Assembly (NCBI RefSeq): GCF_040054535.1
Contig: NC_090789.1
Location: forward strand, 9,435,973-9,499,972
Direction of reading: 5' to 3'
Length of the DNA stretch: 64,000 nucleotides
DNA from: Antennarius striatus
Taxonomy: Eukaryota; Chordata; Actinopteri; Lophiiformes; Antennariidae
Under the pieces are notes generated by a model that saw only the letters and a program-made list of their open reading frames with translations, was not told where the DNA came from and ran no database searches. This document shows positions 1 through 10,955 of the stretch, in pieces (positions within the stretch are counted from its first letter, which is position 1; the number at the start of each line of letters is the position of its first letter). The position numbers and the translations under genes are program-made.

Positions 1-4
1 ATTT

Positions 5-1459
5 TTATAAGTGCTTTTTCTGTAAGGTGTTCCAGGATAACTGGAGCGTAAAAAATAAAAAAATAATTTGGATCATGAGGCACATGTTCATCCCCGAGGT
101 CTTCCATATACGATGGTTTTGTTGTGGCTGAGGCATCCTTACCAGAGATGAATTTTGTTGTGATGCTCCTGGGGGAAAATAAGGGTAGTGGGTGAGAGGG
201 ACCGGGGGACAACGCTGGGACTGCCCTTCCTTGATGACCTCACCAAGATATTTTATCATGGCCATGTCATGTTTGTGCTGTGCGGTCTGCATCTCCAGAA
301 GAAGATGATTGTCTCTTTCCAGCATCTCATCCATTTTTTTTGCAAAAAAGTCAAAAGTTGAGTCCATTTTGGTTTTCCGTTTACGGCTTGTGGTCCCTGA
401 AAAAGATAGAAATGTTATTGACGTAATTTTTCAGATTTTTTTCCTACCCCTTGTTTCGTCACCGACCCTTCTATTGTATAAACAGTATATTCACCAGGTG
501 TGTCTCTTGATCTGTCAATCCGCCATGGCTGTGAAACTGTTGTGCTGTAACTACTAAGCATGCTGTACGTTAAGATAATGAACTTTCGTGTGTGTGCAGC
601 ATATTTGAAAGTGATTGTAACCCACAAACAACCCAAGTATGAATGTCACACGCTGCTTCAGCAATTATTTCATTTATCACTCAAAATCAAAACTGTAAAC
701 TTGATATTGAACTAATATGTTGTAATTTGTGTAACATGTTTATGAGTATGATTTACCACGTTCTGGACCAGATCCAGACAATTCTCCATGTCCAGATGTG
801 GAGGGAGCACCGGAGCGGGGTGAGAGGAGTGCAGGAGTTTCCCTCCCAGAGGAAGCTGGACTTGGGCTTCTGATGCTGGACTCAGCAGACTCTGAATGCG
901 TGTCATCTAGGAAATTATGGGCAGATAACAAGATTAAGGTCAAGTAAAGAAAAAAATCGTTAGGGAACAGCATCGTTAGGGAACTCTATATGAGGTGTCT
1001 GGGGAGGTTACCAGCGTGTCCCTACACGTTAGCAGTGCCGTACTGTATACCTAGATAAGATTACCGATACTCACCCGCATGACCGCTGTTCAACATCTCC
1101 TCGCCTTCTTCATGGGATGCAGAGCTATGGAACAGAAGCAGTGGGCGAACATTGGGTTTGTCCCCAATGATTTTGTCCAGCATTTCATAAAGGGGCCAAG
1201 TGTTTGGTCCTGCCCCGCTTTTGTTATTGCCATCTTTAATTTCTTTAAACTTGGTTTTAAGACCTTTTATCTTCCGCTGGCATTGCAGCCACGTCCGCCT
1301 GTAGCCCATTTTTTTCATTGCAAGCGCGATATTCTCGAAAACAGCTTTATTCCTGTACATACCCTTGAGCTTTTTTTGAGTCGAACTGTCTCCCCACAGA
1401 CTTATGAGGACTCGGGTTTCCTCGTCAGTCCAGGGGCTGCTGTTCTCAAACTTAGCCAT
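5..1459 (-). CDS. Myb/SANT-like (trihelix type) DNA-binding protein, three exons
   Basis: Three minus-strand exons join in phase: 1459-1075, 906-757 and 396-5, giving 308 codons plus stop. Exon 1 starts at ATG 1459 (MAKFENSSPWTDEETRVLIS) and carries a Myb/SANT-like domain of the Myb_DNA-bind_4 type at about residues 8-95, with spaced tryptophans and the basic segment QCQRKIKGLKTKFKE. The middle exon is Ser/Pro-rich and disordered. The last begins with a basic patch (SRKRKTK) followed by a predicted amphipathic helix (MDEMLERDNHLLLEMQTAQ). Both junctions have GT/AG sites and phase 1. This architecture is common in fish proteins related to the Myb-like partner encoded by Harbinger transposons; no nuclease gene is visible beside it. 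A good donor at 142-141 (CTG then GTAAGG) could splice the third exon to one outside the window, so the C-terminus is uncertain. The function is unknown; sequence-specific DNA binding is inferred. Confidence 0.72.
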
Positions 1460-1600
1460 TTTCTTTTACCGCTCCGTCCGTAACGCGCGCCGCTCTTCCT
1501 TCCGGCGCATCGCTCTCGCGTCGCGTCGCGTACGGTGACGTCACGGACCGCCATACCCGACCGGAGCTGCTCACACTGGTCACACTCACCGCTGTTCATA
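1460..1600 (-). promoter_or_regulatory. CpG-rich promoter of the SANT-like gene with a CRE
   Basis: The 140 bp just upstream of ATG 1459 are far richer in CG dinucleotides than the surroundings. They contain a perfect cAMP-response palindrome TGACGTCA at 1536-1543 and an ETS-like CCGGAAGG on the minus strand near 1497-1505. There is no TATA box. This is the usual form of a housekeeping vertebrate promoter; promoter activity itself is inferred. Confidence 0.5.
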
Positions 1601-1879
1601 CCGATGTAAAACCACCTCCCAATGCGGTTTCAATCCGTCCCGCAAATACCGGATATCATGTAGTATGGGACTGTTCAGACTACAAACGAGATGGGCTAAT
1701 CTGGATTGAACAGATTAACATTGTTGAGGAAAACAGAGGATTTGGACATTTTTAAAAGTAAACTGAAGAACCATCTTTTAAAGTTGGCTTTCAACTAAAA
1801 ATGTATTTATTAAAAAAAATATTATTACTTTTAACCTTTTAGTCTGGCTCTTAATTGAATCATTTTTATTTCATTGACT

Positions 1880-2185
1880 GGGGACAGCAGTGGCTCAGTG
1901 GCAGAGCAGCTGCCTTATGATCAGACATCGGAGGTTCGATTCCTGCTCACGCCAGCCATCCTCAGTGTGTGGGGTGACAGTGGGAGGCGTCAGCTCACCT
2001 CCCAGTCACTGCCGAGGTGCTCCTGAGCAAGGCGGCGTCCCCCTTACAAGCTGCTCATTTGGGGCACACCCCGAAGTCACGACCTGTCACTCTGCCTCGT
2101 CGTACTGTTTGATGCTCTACTAACGGCATGCCTTTAGGCCCCTGTTGTGTTTGTTTCAGGGGCCTGTACACAACATTGCATGGTC

Positions 2186-2235
<50 letters not shown>

Positions 2236-2305
2236 TGTACAAGAGACTGTGAAGATAATTTCCCCACTGGGGATAATAAGAGTGGACTTTAATCTTTAAT
2301 TACGG
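1880..2305 (+). mobile_element. tRNA-derived SINE
   Basis: The head looks like a tRNA gene. An A-box-like segment (TGGCTCAGTGGCAGAG) starts at 1891 and a perfect B box GGTTCGATTCC lies at 1933-1943. The body is GC-richer than its flanks and is followed by a long AT tract. The tail reads through TTTCCCCACTGGGGATAATA, resembling the 3' ends shared by fish SINEs and their LINE partners. It sits inside an older AT-rich repeat (roughly 1780-1860 and 2295-2400) related to 44400-44527. Confidence 0.7.
2190..2232. repeat. (TA)n microsatellite inside the SINE
   Basis: About 21 uninterrupted AT units between the SINE body and its tail. Expansion of an internal AT stretch is likely, so length probably varies between individuals. 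Confidence 0.95.
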
Positions 2306-2437
2306 ATTTATTCATTTTACCTTTTTAGACAGTTTTTCATTTCATTTCATTTACAGAATTTGATTAGTTTTACTTTTTTAGTCCGGCCTCTAACCTCATT
2401 TTACTTATCTACCTTATCTTTTATCTCCATATTGATA

Positions 2438-2957
2438 CAGTACCTTGCGGAAGTATTGGTCCCCCCAAGAACTTTTTGACATTTTGCCACATTTCAGGCT
2501 TCAAACATAAAGATAACAAACTGAAAATATTTTTCAAGAATCAACAACATGTGAGACACAATGGTGAAGTGGAACCAAATTTATTCAACATTTTATATTG
2601 TGTTACAAATAAAAAACTGAAAAGTAGGATGTGCAAATGTGAGACACACAGATGCACTCTGTTTGTCAGTGTTAGTCATTTAGGTCAACATTGGATCATT
2701 CAGAGGTCATCAGGGAACTTCTGGAGTCGGTTAGTTGAGCTGAGAGAACAGGGGGCCAATACTTTTTGCACATCCTACTTTTTTATTTGTAAACACAATA
2801 TAAAATGTTGAATAAATTTGGTTCCACTTCACAATTGTATCTCACATATTGTTGATTCGTGAAAAATATTTTCAGTTTGTTATCTTTAAGTTTGATGCCT
2901 GAAATGTGGCAAAATGTCAAAAAGGCTTGAGGGGGCCAGTACTTTCACAAGGCACTG
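2438..2957. mobile_element. Tc1/mariner-type MITE with ~200 bp inverted ends
   Basis: The left end (CAGTACCTTGCGGAAGTATT) and right end (reverse complement CAGTGCCTTGTGAAAGTACT) form inverted terminal repeats of about 200 bp. They are flanked by TA at 2436-2437 and 2958-2959, as expected for Tc1/mariner target duplication. The short centre (about 120 bp) carries no transposase, so the copy is non-autonomous. It would fold into a very long hairpin if transcribed. Confidence 0.85.
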
Positions 2958-2959
2958 TA

Positions 2960-4218
2960 ACTTCTACTGGTGTTTCCTAACTTCAAAGTGGCGAGTGTAG
3001 GATAGTGTTTCCTTTATGTTCTGAACTCTGATTTTGTATGAAAAGCGGATGATCGATTGACTGAGAAATTACATGTAGGCGACGAGTCTGAGCAAGACCT
3101 AATTCACACATTCACATAAATTGAATGTCTTTAGTTGTGAGAAATGTTACAGTGCCTGAAAGGAACTCATGCAGACATGCAAAACCCCAGTACATGCTTG
3201 CTGTACAATACCCACTGTGGCATTGTAACGGCTCTTTATTCAAAATTCTTTCATGATTTGATTATCTGTCTGGATCTTGATCGGTGGTACTTCCAAATAA
3301 TGAAATAATGTGCAAACTACTTCACAAGCAGTGGAATTGGAGCTTAAGTCTTTGTCAAAGGTGTAATTTGGAAAAAGTTGCTGTCTGACTACTAGTGTGC
3401 TATGAATTCTGTCCGTTGTGCCTCAATGGAAGATGCCCCCGAAATATTTATCGTTTACTTTGTTAATGATGTTGATTTGCTGTGCCTGCTTATTATATGA
3501 AGAAGAAATCTAAAAGTTAAAGTAATAATGAAGCAGTAATAAAGGCTCCCCATGTCCCAACATACTGTCAACAATTGGTACCAGATAATCCAGTATCCAG
3601 GATGTGAGGTGTATATGTATATGTATCTTCTTCAGCTTGTTCATCACAGCCCAGACCACGTCATGCTGAAAGTGCTGAGAGTTGGAAGATGATGACTGCT
3701 CCACTATCTTCATCAGAAGGGATTGAAGAACCACTAGCCTGTGGTTGCAGGGGTCCTGTGGGTGCATTGATAGCCGTGACTCTTTCCCCACCCTGAGGCT
3801 GAGCATTTGTTCTGTTTCAAATAGATGGTCTAAGCATGGCTTCAGGCATCTGTACTCAGACTTTGATAGAATGGTATAATCATGCAATAAAAAGAGTGCA
3901 TTTTGACAGAACTGCTTTAAAATGGCAATGATGAACTATATAATATGTTTGTAGGAAGTCTATCGTAATATTAGAGCACATGAAAGAACATTGCACAGGT
4001 GGCACGATCCACTTATTACTTTTGGGCCACAGCGTGTATAAAAAAAAATGTACATGACATTTATGTCTAGCTTCAACTCATTCAGACCAAAATAGTATTA
4101 CATCCATTTTTAGTTGGGTTTTACATTTCTGTTTCTTGCAGGTCTTTGATCAAAGAGAGTAAAATGCAAATCATGAGACGTCACTCCTTTCCACTGACTT
4201 TTGCCAAATGTTCTTTAG
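2960..4218. other. AT-rich intergenic stretch, no recognised gene
   Basis: No splice-coherent coding pattern was found between the MITE and the gstr promoter. The only long open frame is a 125-codon minus-strand frame at 3887-3510 that I do not recognise. Confidence 0.5.
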
Positions 4219-4294
4219 CATATTCAAACTTTGAATATGGCTGCCCCGACAGTAAAATGATCTTCGATCAAAGGGTTGGAATATGTTATAAAAG
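4219..4294 (+). promoter_or_regulatory. gstr: gstr core promoter: palindrome and TATA box
   Basis: A TATAAAAG box at 4287-4294 lies about 90 bp before the gstr start codon, so transcription probably starts near 4315-4325. A perfect 21 bp palindrome at 4219-4239 (ten bases, one centre base, ten bases; core ATTCAAACTTTGAAT) lies just under 50 bp upstream of the TATA box, a spacing suited to a dimeric factor. Which factor binds is unknown. Confidence 0.5.
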
Positions 4295-4381
4295 CAAGCA
4301 TTGGTCTTGTTTCAGCATCAACCTCCACCTGTTCCATCACAAGTGCTCTTGACTCCTGGTGAAACAGATCACTCTGAAACC

Positions 4382-5755
4382 ATGGCCACAGACATCACTC
4401 TGATGTGCGCCACAGGCTGTGCACCTTGCTGGATGGTGGAGCTTGCTCTGAAGGAGAAGCAGAAGAACTTCACACATACCATCCTCTCCTATGAGAAAGG
4501 AGATCACAGATCGCAGCAAGTACTGGATGTCAATCCCAGGGGAGCAGTAAGTTTATACTTTATGATCAAAAAATAGCTCAACTATGAGTCATCAAGAATT
4601 AATCAAGGATCAGATTACATCGTTGTGATAAGCTTATCTTCTATTCACTCTATAGTTATAAAAACAACAAAGGCTAATTTTCTTTCATTCTGTTCTCGTT
4701 TTAAAAGCTTCCTGCCTTCAAACATGGAGACAACATTGTGAATGAGGCCTTGGCTATTTGTCTGTACCTGGAGGTAAGACCTGGTCCAAACAGCAGAGCT
4801 TGTTTCTTTGCTGCTGTAATAATTTTGATGAGATAAAGATAAACCGGGTTCAGTTGTATTTTGTGGACAGAGACAACCGACGCCACAGAGGAAAATCAAC
4901 CAGACATTCATGTGAGTGTTCTCAGCGTTTCTCCTCATATCTTCAACAGAGCGCATTTAAGAACAGTGGAAACCAGTTGATCCCTGACAGCTTTGCTGAT
5001 CAAGCAACAATGTACCAGCGCTTTCAAGAGACTGACATTCTCAGGCAGAAAATTGGTAAGTTCACGTTGACATGCAATGCTTGAATATTTCACTTCTGTT
5101 TTACAAGAGAACACACAGCTGTTGACCCTTTAAATTCTGTATAATGATAATCATTGTATTTGAGCCACTTTTATTTATTTCTTACACATTTTCCCTCATC
5201 ATACAGCTAAAGCTGTAGAATTAGCTGACGGTGTTTTAGATTGCTACTGGTTGGGACTGCGTTGCTTTTGAATTATTGTACACCGTGATGATAGCAGTTA
5301 GGAAACCCAATGTCAAACTTGTAGTACTGGAACAGATTGACGGATTTAACTGAACAGAAAACTTAATTCTACATATTTGACCTGTTTTGACTTTTTTCAG
5401 GGGATGTTCTCTTCTATGAACTGAGGACCCCGGCAGAGGAGAGAACAGAATACGCTGAGAAAAACCTCAGCTCGATTCTGACTGCTGAGGTCCAGCTCTG
5501 GGAGACATACATGCAAAAGGTAAACCTGAAGATTATGAATACTCTGAGACAAGAATAATTCTGTGAGAAAAGTTTTACTGTTGAACTAATGTTGAACCTA
5601 TTTTATGTATGTATTGAATGCTGTCCTATATTCCTTTCGTAACAGCAGCAGTTGTGAAATACCCCTAGTCTTTTACTTTCTGGTTGTTTTAGATTATTTA
5701 TACACTGTCATGTCTCCGTGATAAAACTGATACGAGAACTAGCAGTGGGTTAGAA

Positions 5756-5807
<52 letters not shown>

Positions 5808-6774
5808 CACACTGGCTATACTAAGGAACGACGGCCAGGCTCAATAGCAAGGAAACAAACTGTACCTCCTAACCCACCAAGCTCAACAAGTCATTAATTT
5901 AAGATTTGTCTGAAATCCTGGTGTGACTGGTGTGATATGCCTCCTGCCAAAATTAATCTCCCTGAAGTAGTCAGGCTAACAGAAGGTTAGCAGGTTATTC
6001 CACATCTGCATTTTGTTGAAGCACCACTGGAGCAGAGGTTCAAAACAGAGGCAGCTTTAACTGCAGCAACTACATGCAGTAGCTGAACAATAGCAAATAA
6101 AAACAGCAGCAGATGTAAAAGTGGCAAGAAAGAGTAGCTACAGAAAGCACCAGGAGATGTCAGCTGGCCGTCTCTGGTCAGGAGGGAAATCATCTTATTC
6201 GGTTGGTTCAAATCAAACATTCCAGCATCATTTATCCTGAGCTTTCATAGACTTGTTGTGTGGCAAATCCCCCAAAACTTTGAAGACGACCTGTTATTTC
6301 TTTGTTATAAGTAATGCAGATACAAGGCTTGGACAGCAAGTCGAATGGTTGTTGTGTTTAATAAATGTTACCTAAAACCTCCTAACTATAATAGAAAAGT
6401 TGTGGTTTCTATCTGCCCACCAGGGCATGATGGTGGTTGTAAGGTTTTTTTCTGTCTTCTAGAAAACTGGTCCTTACCTGGCAGGAGGGTCCTTTACTCT
6501 GGCTGATGTGTGTGCTTTTCCATGCATTGCTGCTCTCATCCAGTATGGGTATGTGGATTCAAACACTGAACAAAGCTAATAAAAACAATGCATGATGTAT
6601 CATTAATTAGTAATTCACACTTACATTTGTCTTTCTTTTAGGTTGTCTCAACAAAAATACCCTTGGATTGCAGATTACTATAAAACCCATAAGGGCAGAG
6701 CTACCATTGTCAAATCCTGGCCTTCTATCTGGCCAAAGGCCCCAAAAGGATACGAGGCTCTGAAAAATATCTGA
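4382..6774 (+). CDS. gstr: Glutathione S-transferase, rho class (fish GST A-like)
   Basis: Six exons join in phase: 4382-4546, 4708-4773, 4950-5055, 5401-5519, 6463-6548 and 6642-6774, with GT/AG borders throughout, giving 224 residues. That is the usual length of cytosolic GSTs. Residues about 5-78 form the thioredoxin-like N-terminal domain, with NPRGALPAF carrying the cis-proline (P57). About 95-205 form the helical C-terminal domain, with the conserved GGSFTLADV segment. The overall match is to the rho class of fishes, which conjugates glutathione to electrophiles in the cytosol. Two glutathione-site positions look unusual: CAPC at residues 13-16, where I recall SPPC in relatives, and Glu-Ala at 68-69 where GSTs normally have Glu-Ser. 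The start was chosen at MATDITL because the frame continues upstream only into the presumed 5' UTR. It is a single TATA-driven gene with no operon-like neighbour. Confidence 0.9.
5758..5803. repeat. (CA)n microsatellite in gstr intron 4
   Basis: About 23 CA units in intron 4, between the exons ending at 5519 and starting at 6463. Confidence 0.95.
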
Positions 6775-6946
6775 GGTCCTGACACACTGGAACCCTTCTT
6801 GTGTCCATCTTCCTGCATTGCTCTGCTTAGATGATCGTATTCTAAGAAATATGCATTTGCTTTTACTGCAGTTGTCACTTTCTCATTAGAATGTGTTTGT
6901 GACTTTCACTGCAGGTTATTCTTTTTTGTGCTGCATAAAAAAAACA

Positions 6947-6952
6947 ATTAAA
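6947..6952 (+). terminator. gstr: Candidate gstr polyadenylation signal
   Basis: ATTAAA, a common variant signal, 173 bp after the gstr stop codon and followed by an A/T-rich stretch. No canonical AATAAA is nearer. Confidence 0.45.
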
Positions 6953-8084
6953 AAATTTTAAAATTTCATTTTAATGTCTTTGGCTTACTTAAAAACATGT
7001 ACAGCTATGTTTAGTTTGATGGGGGTTACTCTGAAATGTTGGTGCTGCTTAACAGCTCAGCATGTTCAGACACTTTCTTGATCACCATAAATCCTCTTCC
7101 TGGAAATCAATTGACGATCAATCATGTTAAACTATCTGCTCAATATCTCGAGACAGATCCACATTGATGATCCTGTATGGTTAAGATCTACAGAACTTTC
7201 CTTTAAATTAATATGATAAGGGATACACATACCAAAAACAAGTTCATCGGCATAATATTGTTGGTTTCTCCTCCTACTTAGAGCACTTCAGCAAATACAT
7301 GAAATACCAATAATGTGTAGTTTTTGTATGTTTTCATGTCAGTGATAGAGCAAGGTGACATGATATGGTTAATGTGGTTGCACCAGATGAAAGTGGAATG
7401 AAAAGAGCTCAACGTGGACTAAATAAATGATGGCATCTATCAAATTTATACCAATTAATACTACACCAAGAACAGACTCCCCAGCAGTTTGGGAACCCTC
7501 TATAACCAACATCATCTAGTATTTTCAATCAATGCTGTCAACCTTAGAATTAGATGGAGGATGATAATCGACCATCTCCGTGGAGATGGCACTCAGACCT
7601 GTGAAGGGACTGATGCTGAAGCAGAATTAAAGCAGTTCCAGGTGTTCACTAACCTCCTGTTTCATAGTGTAAACTTAAATCAGCCACAACTTTTCTGGTT
7701 TGTGTGGCTGATTTTCATTTGATTAAATTCTTTAAAATCACAATAATGTAGTTTAATCTCATTCTCTCTGGGAACTGGGCTGGAACAGGTTAACCACGTG
7801 TTTGAGAATCAGTCGCTGTTAAACTGGAAACACTAACCGGAGCGAAGAGGTCATTTTACCACTGATAATATATTTTACAATTTTAAGTACATTTTACGAT
7901 TTTAGTTAACAGTACAATCAGGGTCTTTAAAAATAAAATTTACAAAAAATCATTAAAAATATGATAAATGATTGTTAATATTCAGCAATAATACTGTAAT
8001 TAACAACTAATACTCAATAAAACGCTATTTTCCATCCAACATCGGTGGTGCTTATTAAACTGTAATAATCGCATTCCAATATAT
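6953..8084. other. Intergenic stretch between gstr and inip, no gene seen
   Basis: The stretch is AT-rich and has no coding pattern I can support. The 77-codon plus-strand frame at 7489-7722 lacks recognisable family features. Confidence 0.5.
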
Positions 8085-8090
8085 TTTATT
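8085..8090 (-). terminator. inip: Candidate inip polyadenylation signal
   Basis: AATAAA read on the minus strand, about 115 bp beyond the inip stop codon. A short 3' UTR would suit either a compact gene or a retrocopy that kept its signal. Confidence 0.45.
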
Positions 8091-8203
8091 CTGTCAATTA
8101 GTCCGTCGCCGTAATCCAAATTACAGGGCAAAGAAAAAGAAACAGAAAATGTCATTTGGACGGAGTCACCGCTCAGTGATGCTTTGTTTGTCCGGTTCAG
8201 AGT

Positions 8204-8503
8204 TCAGAAGTCCGGCTCCAGGCGGGGGAGCACCGGGAGGATGAGGTTCCCAAAAGACGAGTCCTGAGTGATGAAGCAGCCCGACGAGTGGACGTGAGCG
8301 TGTTGGAGGGCGGCCTTCTGCTGGGCGGCGATGTGCTGCTGCTCCGCGCTGTCCCGCGCTTCCCTGGCGCTGGGTCTGTTCGACAGGGGGATGCTGGCTC
8401 CGGGGCTGCTCGCGGACTGACCCTGGATCAGCCGCCGCGTCTCCTTGTCCAGCTCCGCCAGGATGTACACGCGCGTCTTGTTCTGAAATCCTGATCCCGC
8501 CAT
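8204..8503 (-). CDS. inip: SOSS complex subunit C (INIP), single exon
   Basis: The minus-strand ORF encodes 99 residues, close to the ~104 of human INIP. It has the family's hallmark segments in order: GFQNKTRVYILAELDKE near the start, SIPLSNRP, AEQQHIAAQQKAALQHAH in the middle, and SSGCFITQDSSFGNLILPVL at the end. INIP is the small subunit of the SOSS complex with INTS3 and NABP1/2, which binds single-stranded DNA and supports ATM signalling and homologous recombination in the nucleus. The start MAGSGFQNK matches the human protein after a shorter N-terminus. The whole frame is uninterrupted, whereas the mammalian gene, as I remember it, is split by introns, so this may be an old retrocopy or a lineage that lost introns. 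The reading frame is intact and the GC-rich codons contrast with the AT-rich flanks, which argues for a functional gene. Confidence 0.9.
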   Translation of the reverse strand: MAGSGFQNKTRVYILAELDKETRRLIQGQSASSPGASIPLSNRPSAREARDSAEQQHIAAQQKAALQHAHVHSSGCFITQDSSFGNLILPVLPRLEPDF

Positions 8504-9210
8504 ATCCCGTTAGCTGGAGTTCGCGGATAAAATGAAGGATTCAAAAGTTCATGAAGCCTAAAATATGTTTACGATGTTCACTCGTCAAGTGAAAGTCGAT
8601 GTACTTTGATTTCTATTTTTGCTATATAGAAAGAAAAAAAATCGCCTGAGACGCTGAAGCGATGCAGACTAGCCGCTGAGGCTAACAGGAAGTTAATATT
8701 TCTGGCTAAAGTACGGAACTTCCAAAATAAAAGCGCGTAATTTACGAGAGATTTTACACGGTAAAATAGTCAAAATAAAAATAAAACTTTACGTCGTGTT
8801 TTATGGTAGTGAAAAAAGACCACAGTTCATACTCTCAAGGGATTTAAAGGGTCATACCAATTTCTCACTTAAGACAATTGGAAGGCATGTCAACATTTTA
8901 ACTGGGATTGTACATATAGACACAGTGTGATTTGTGATGATTCGGAGTAAAATAGAGTAATATTTTGACTTGTACTTGTACCATAAATTCATTCATTTTC
9001 TGCTTTCCATTATTTTTTGTAGTGACAACTCCTGACACTAGATGGCAGTAATACAGCGCAAATAATCCCCATGACGTCACAGAATTAGGTGTGTGGATGT
9101 AGAGAAGACCGAAGAGAAGGTGGATGGATAAATTGAATAAACTGACTTGTGCTAGAGAAATATTAAGTCAAGAAATGTTGAAAACACATTCACAGTATAA
9201 TTTTTTAGTA
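8504..9210. other. Upstream region of inip and spacer to mfsd2a 3' end
   Basis: The first ~200 bp hold some CG dinucleotides and probably the inip promoter on the minus strand; no TATA box is obvious. The rest is AT-rich. No gene was found. Confidence 0.4.
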
Positions 9211-9216
9211 TTTATT
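9211..9216 (-). terminator. mfsd2a: Candidate distal polyadenylation signal of mfsd2a
   Basis: AATAAA read on the minus strand, 1.74 kb beyond the mfsd2a stop codon. The interval 9217-10955 has no coding pattern and would be a long 3' UTR if this signal is used; a nearer site is possible. Confidence 0.3.
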
Positions 9217-10955
9217 AACATTACCCTTGGCATTCTTTCTTAAATAACTGCGGCACAGTGTACATTGATTCATCTTGCTTGCAGCCACAAATACCAAATA
9301 TATTTACAGGTTTAAATACATTATATACATATGTAGAGGAGGCATGTATACAAGGCGTCTCTGTGTCCCTGTGGGATTAAAGCTCACAGATTTGGCTACA
9401 GCCTCCTGAGGAAAGTTCACTGAAAGATCCATAAGAAACTAACACCAACACAAAGAAACAGGATGTGATCAGCAAGATGTACAATTATTACAGGCTTAGC
9501 CAGAAGAAAGTACAGTAAATGAAGAAAAATTAAATATGAACATTTTCACATTGGCAACCCAGTTGTCAAACAACATGTCAAGGATGTAACACTATGTATA
9601 ACATATTGAACTGTATGTACACATTTTCATATCAATGATATGACACATGTCAACCCACACTGTTTGAAAGGACTAGGATGATCACAGAGCATTATGGTTG
9701 TTCCTTCAATATACATATATACAAAAAATACATATTCAAAAAACACCCAAGGGAGAAAATAATCTGTATCCAATCTACATGTGTCCCTTTTTGAATGCAT
9801 TACAACCAAATATAGAAGTGTTGGCCACATTGCATTGAAAGGTGTGTGAATGTTTTTATCATTTATGAAAGCATTCTGTCATCACACTTTCTTCTTGATG
9901 AAACTAATTCAGGTGGAGCATTTTAGGCCTTTAACGCCATATGACGTTCCAGCAAAAGAATTCAACAAGTCAAATAAAAACTAATAAATATTTAAATAAT
10001 GATCTCACTAAATTTATCCTGGCTGTAGCCACAGCTACACTCAGTGTCAAGAAAATCAAAAGAATTTAGAGGAAAGAAAGCATTTCCTCTCTTCAGTAGC
10101 TGTCTTTAAAAAAAAGAGAAAAAGCTGGATAAATAATGCAGTTGCTTTATGTTTGTCAGAGACGTGAATGCTTTTAATGTTGTAGTGGTTTAAGTATTGC
10201 GACGGGAAAAAAAGAAAAGCCCTTGAGAGGACTGCCGTTACTGACTGGTCACTAGCACCTAAATCACATTAATACCGGTTCTTTACAAGTAAAACACACA
10301 AAACCAAAATGGTGGGAATGAGATAGAAACGAGCCGAAGCATACTGCCTGACTGATACGAAGTAAACTATATCAGTGTAAAAATACAAAACATTTAAAAA
10401 TGTTGAAAACACTTGCAGAGTCAATGACTCAAGAGAACGTAACTGACACAAGTATCAAGTTTCTTTTCGAATGGAACCCCAGATGGGATTGAAATTAAGA
10501 CAGTTGAACCACTTGTGTAAGTTTCTCTTGGTGTTTACATCTCAAAATCATCAAGCTGTTGTTTAATGCTCGAGTTCATAAATGTTCTACGTGTTATTTA
10601 CGAGGATGGACGCATTTCAGCTCCAGTAAGTAGCACCCACAATGGCAACACTGACCAAATATGCTTCTATAACATATCCTAGTTCTGTGAAATTTCCATT
10701 GAGAACACTATCACACCATAATGTGAATTTTGCACAGTACAAAAGTAGCATGTTTTACAAAAAGTAAGGCTTTTTGAGATCTAATTTAAAGTAAAAAGTG
10801 GATTTTATGCCGGAAAAAAGTTTCGCAGTCTTTAAACAGTAGTAGTCCGATGACACGAGGCAGCACCCGTGTGATCTGACAGGCCCAGGTTTGTTGGTCC
10901 CGCCCAGTGCAAAATACCATGAGATCACCCGAATGGTTTCTGGATCTAGAGTGAC

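Noticed and set aside
1079-1483. A 134-codon plus-strand frame
   Set aside because: It is antisense to the SANT-domain exon, which has the recognisable protein.
1890-1960. A functional tRNA gene
   Set aside because: Only A- and B-box motifs fit; the cloverleaf is not convincing and the sequence continues into a SINE body and tail.
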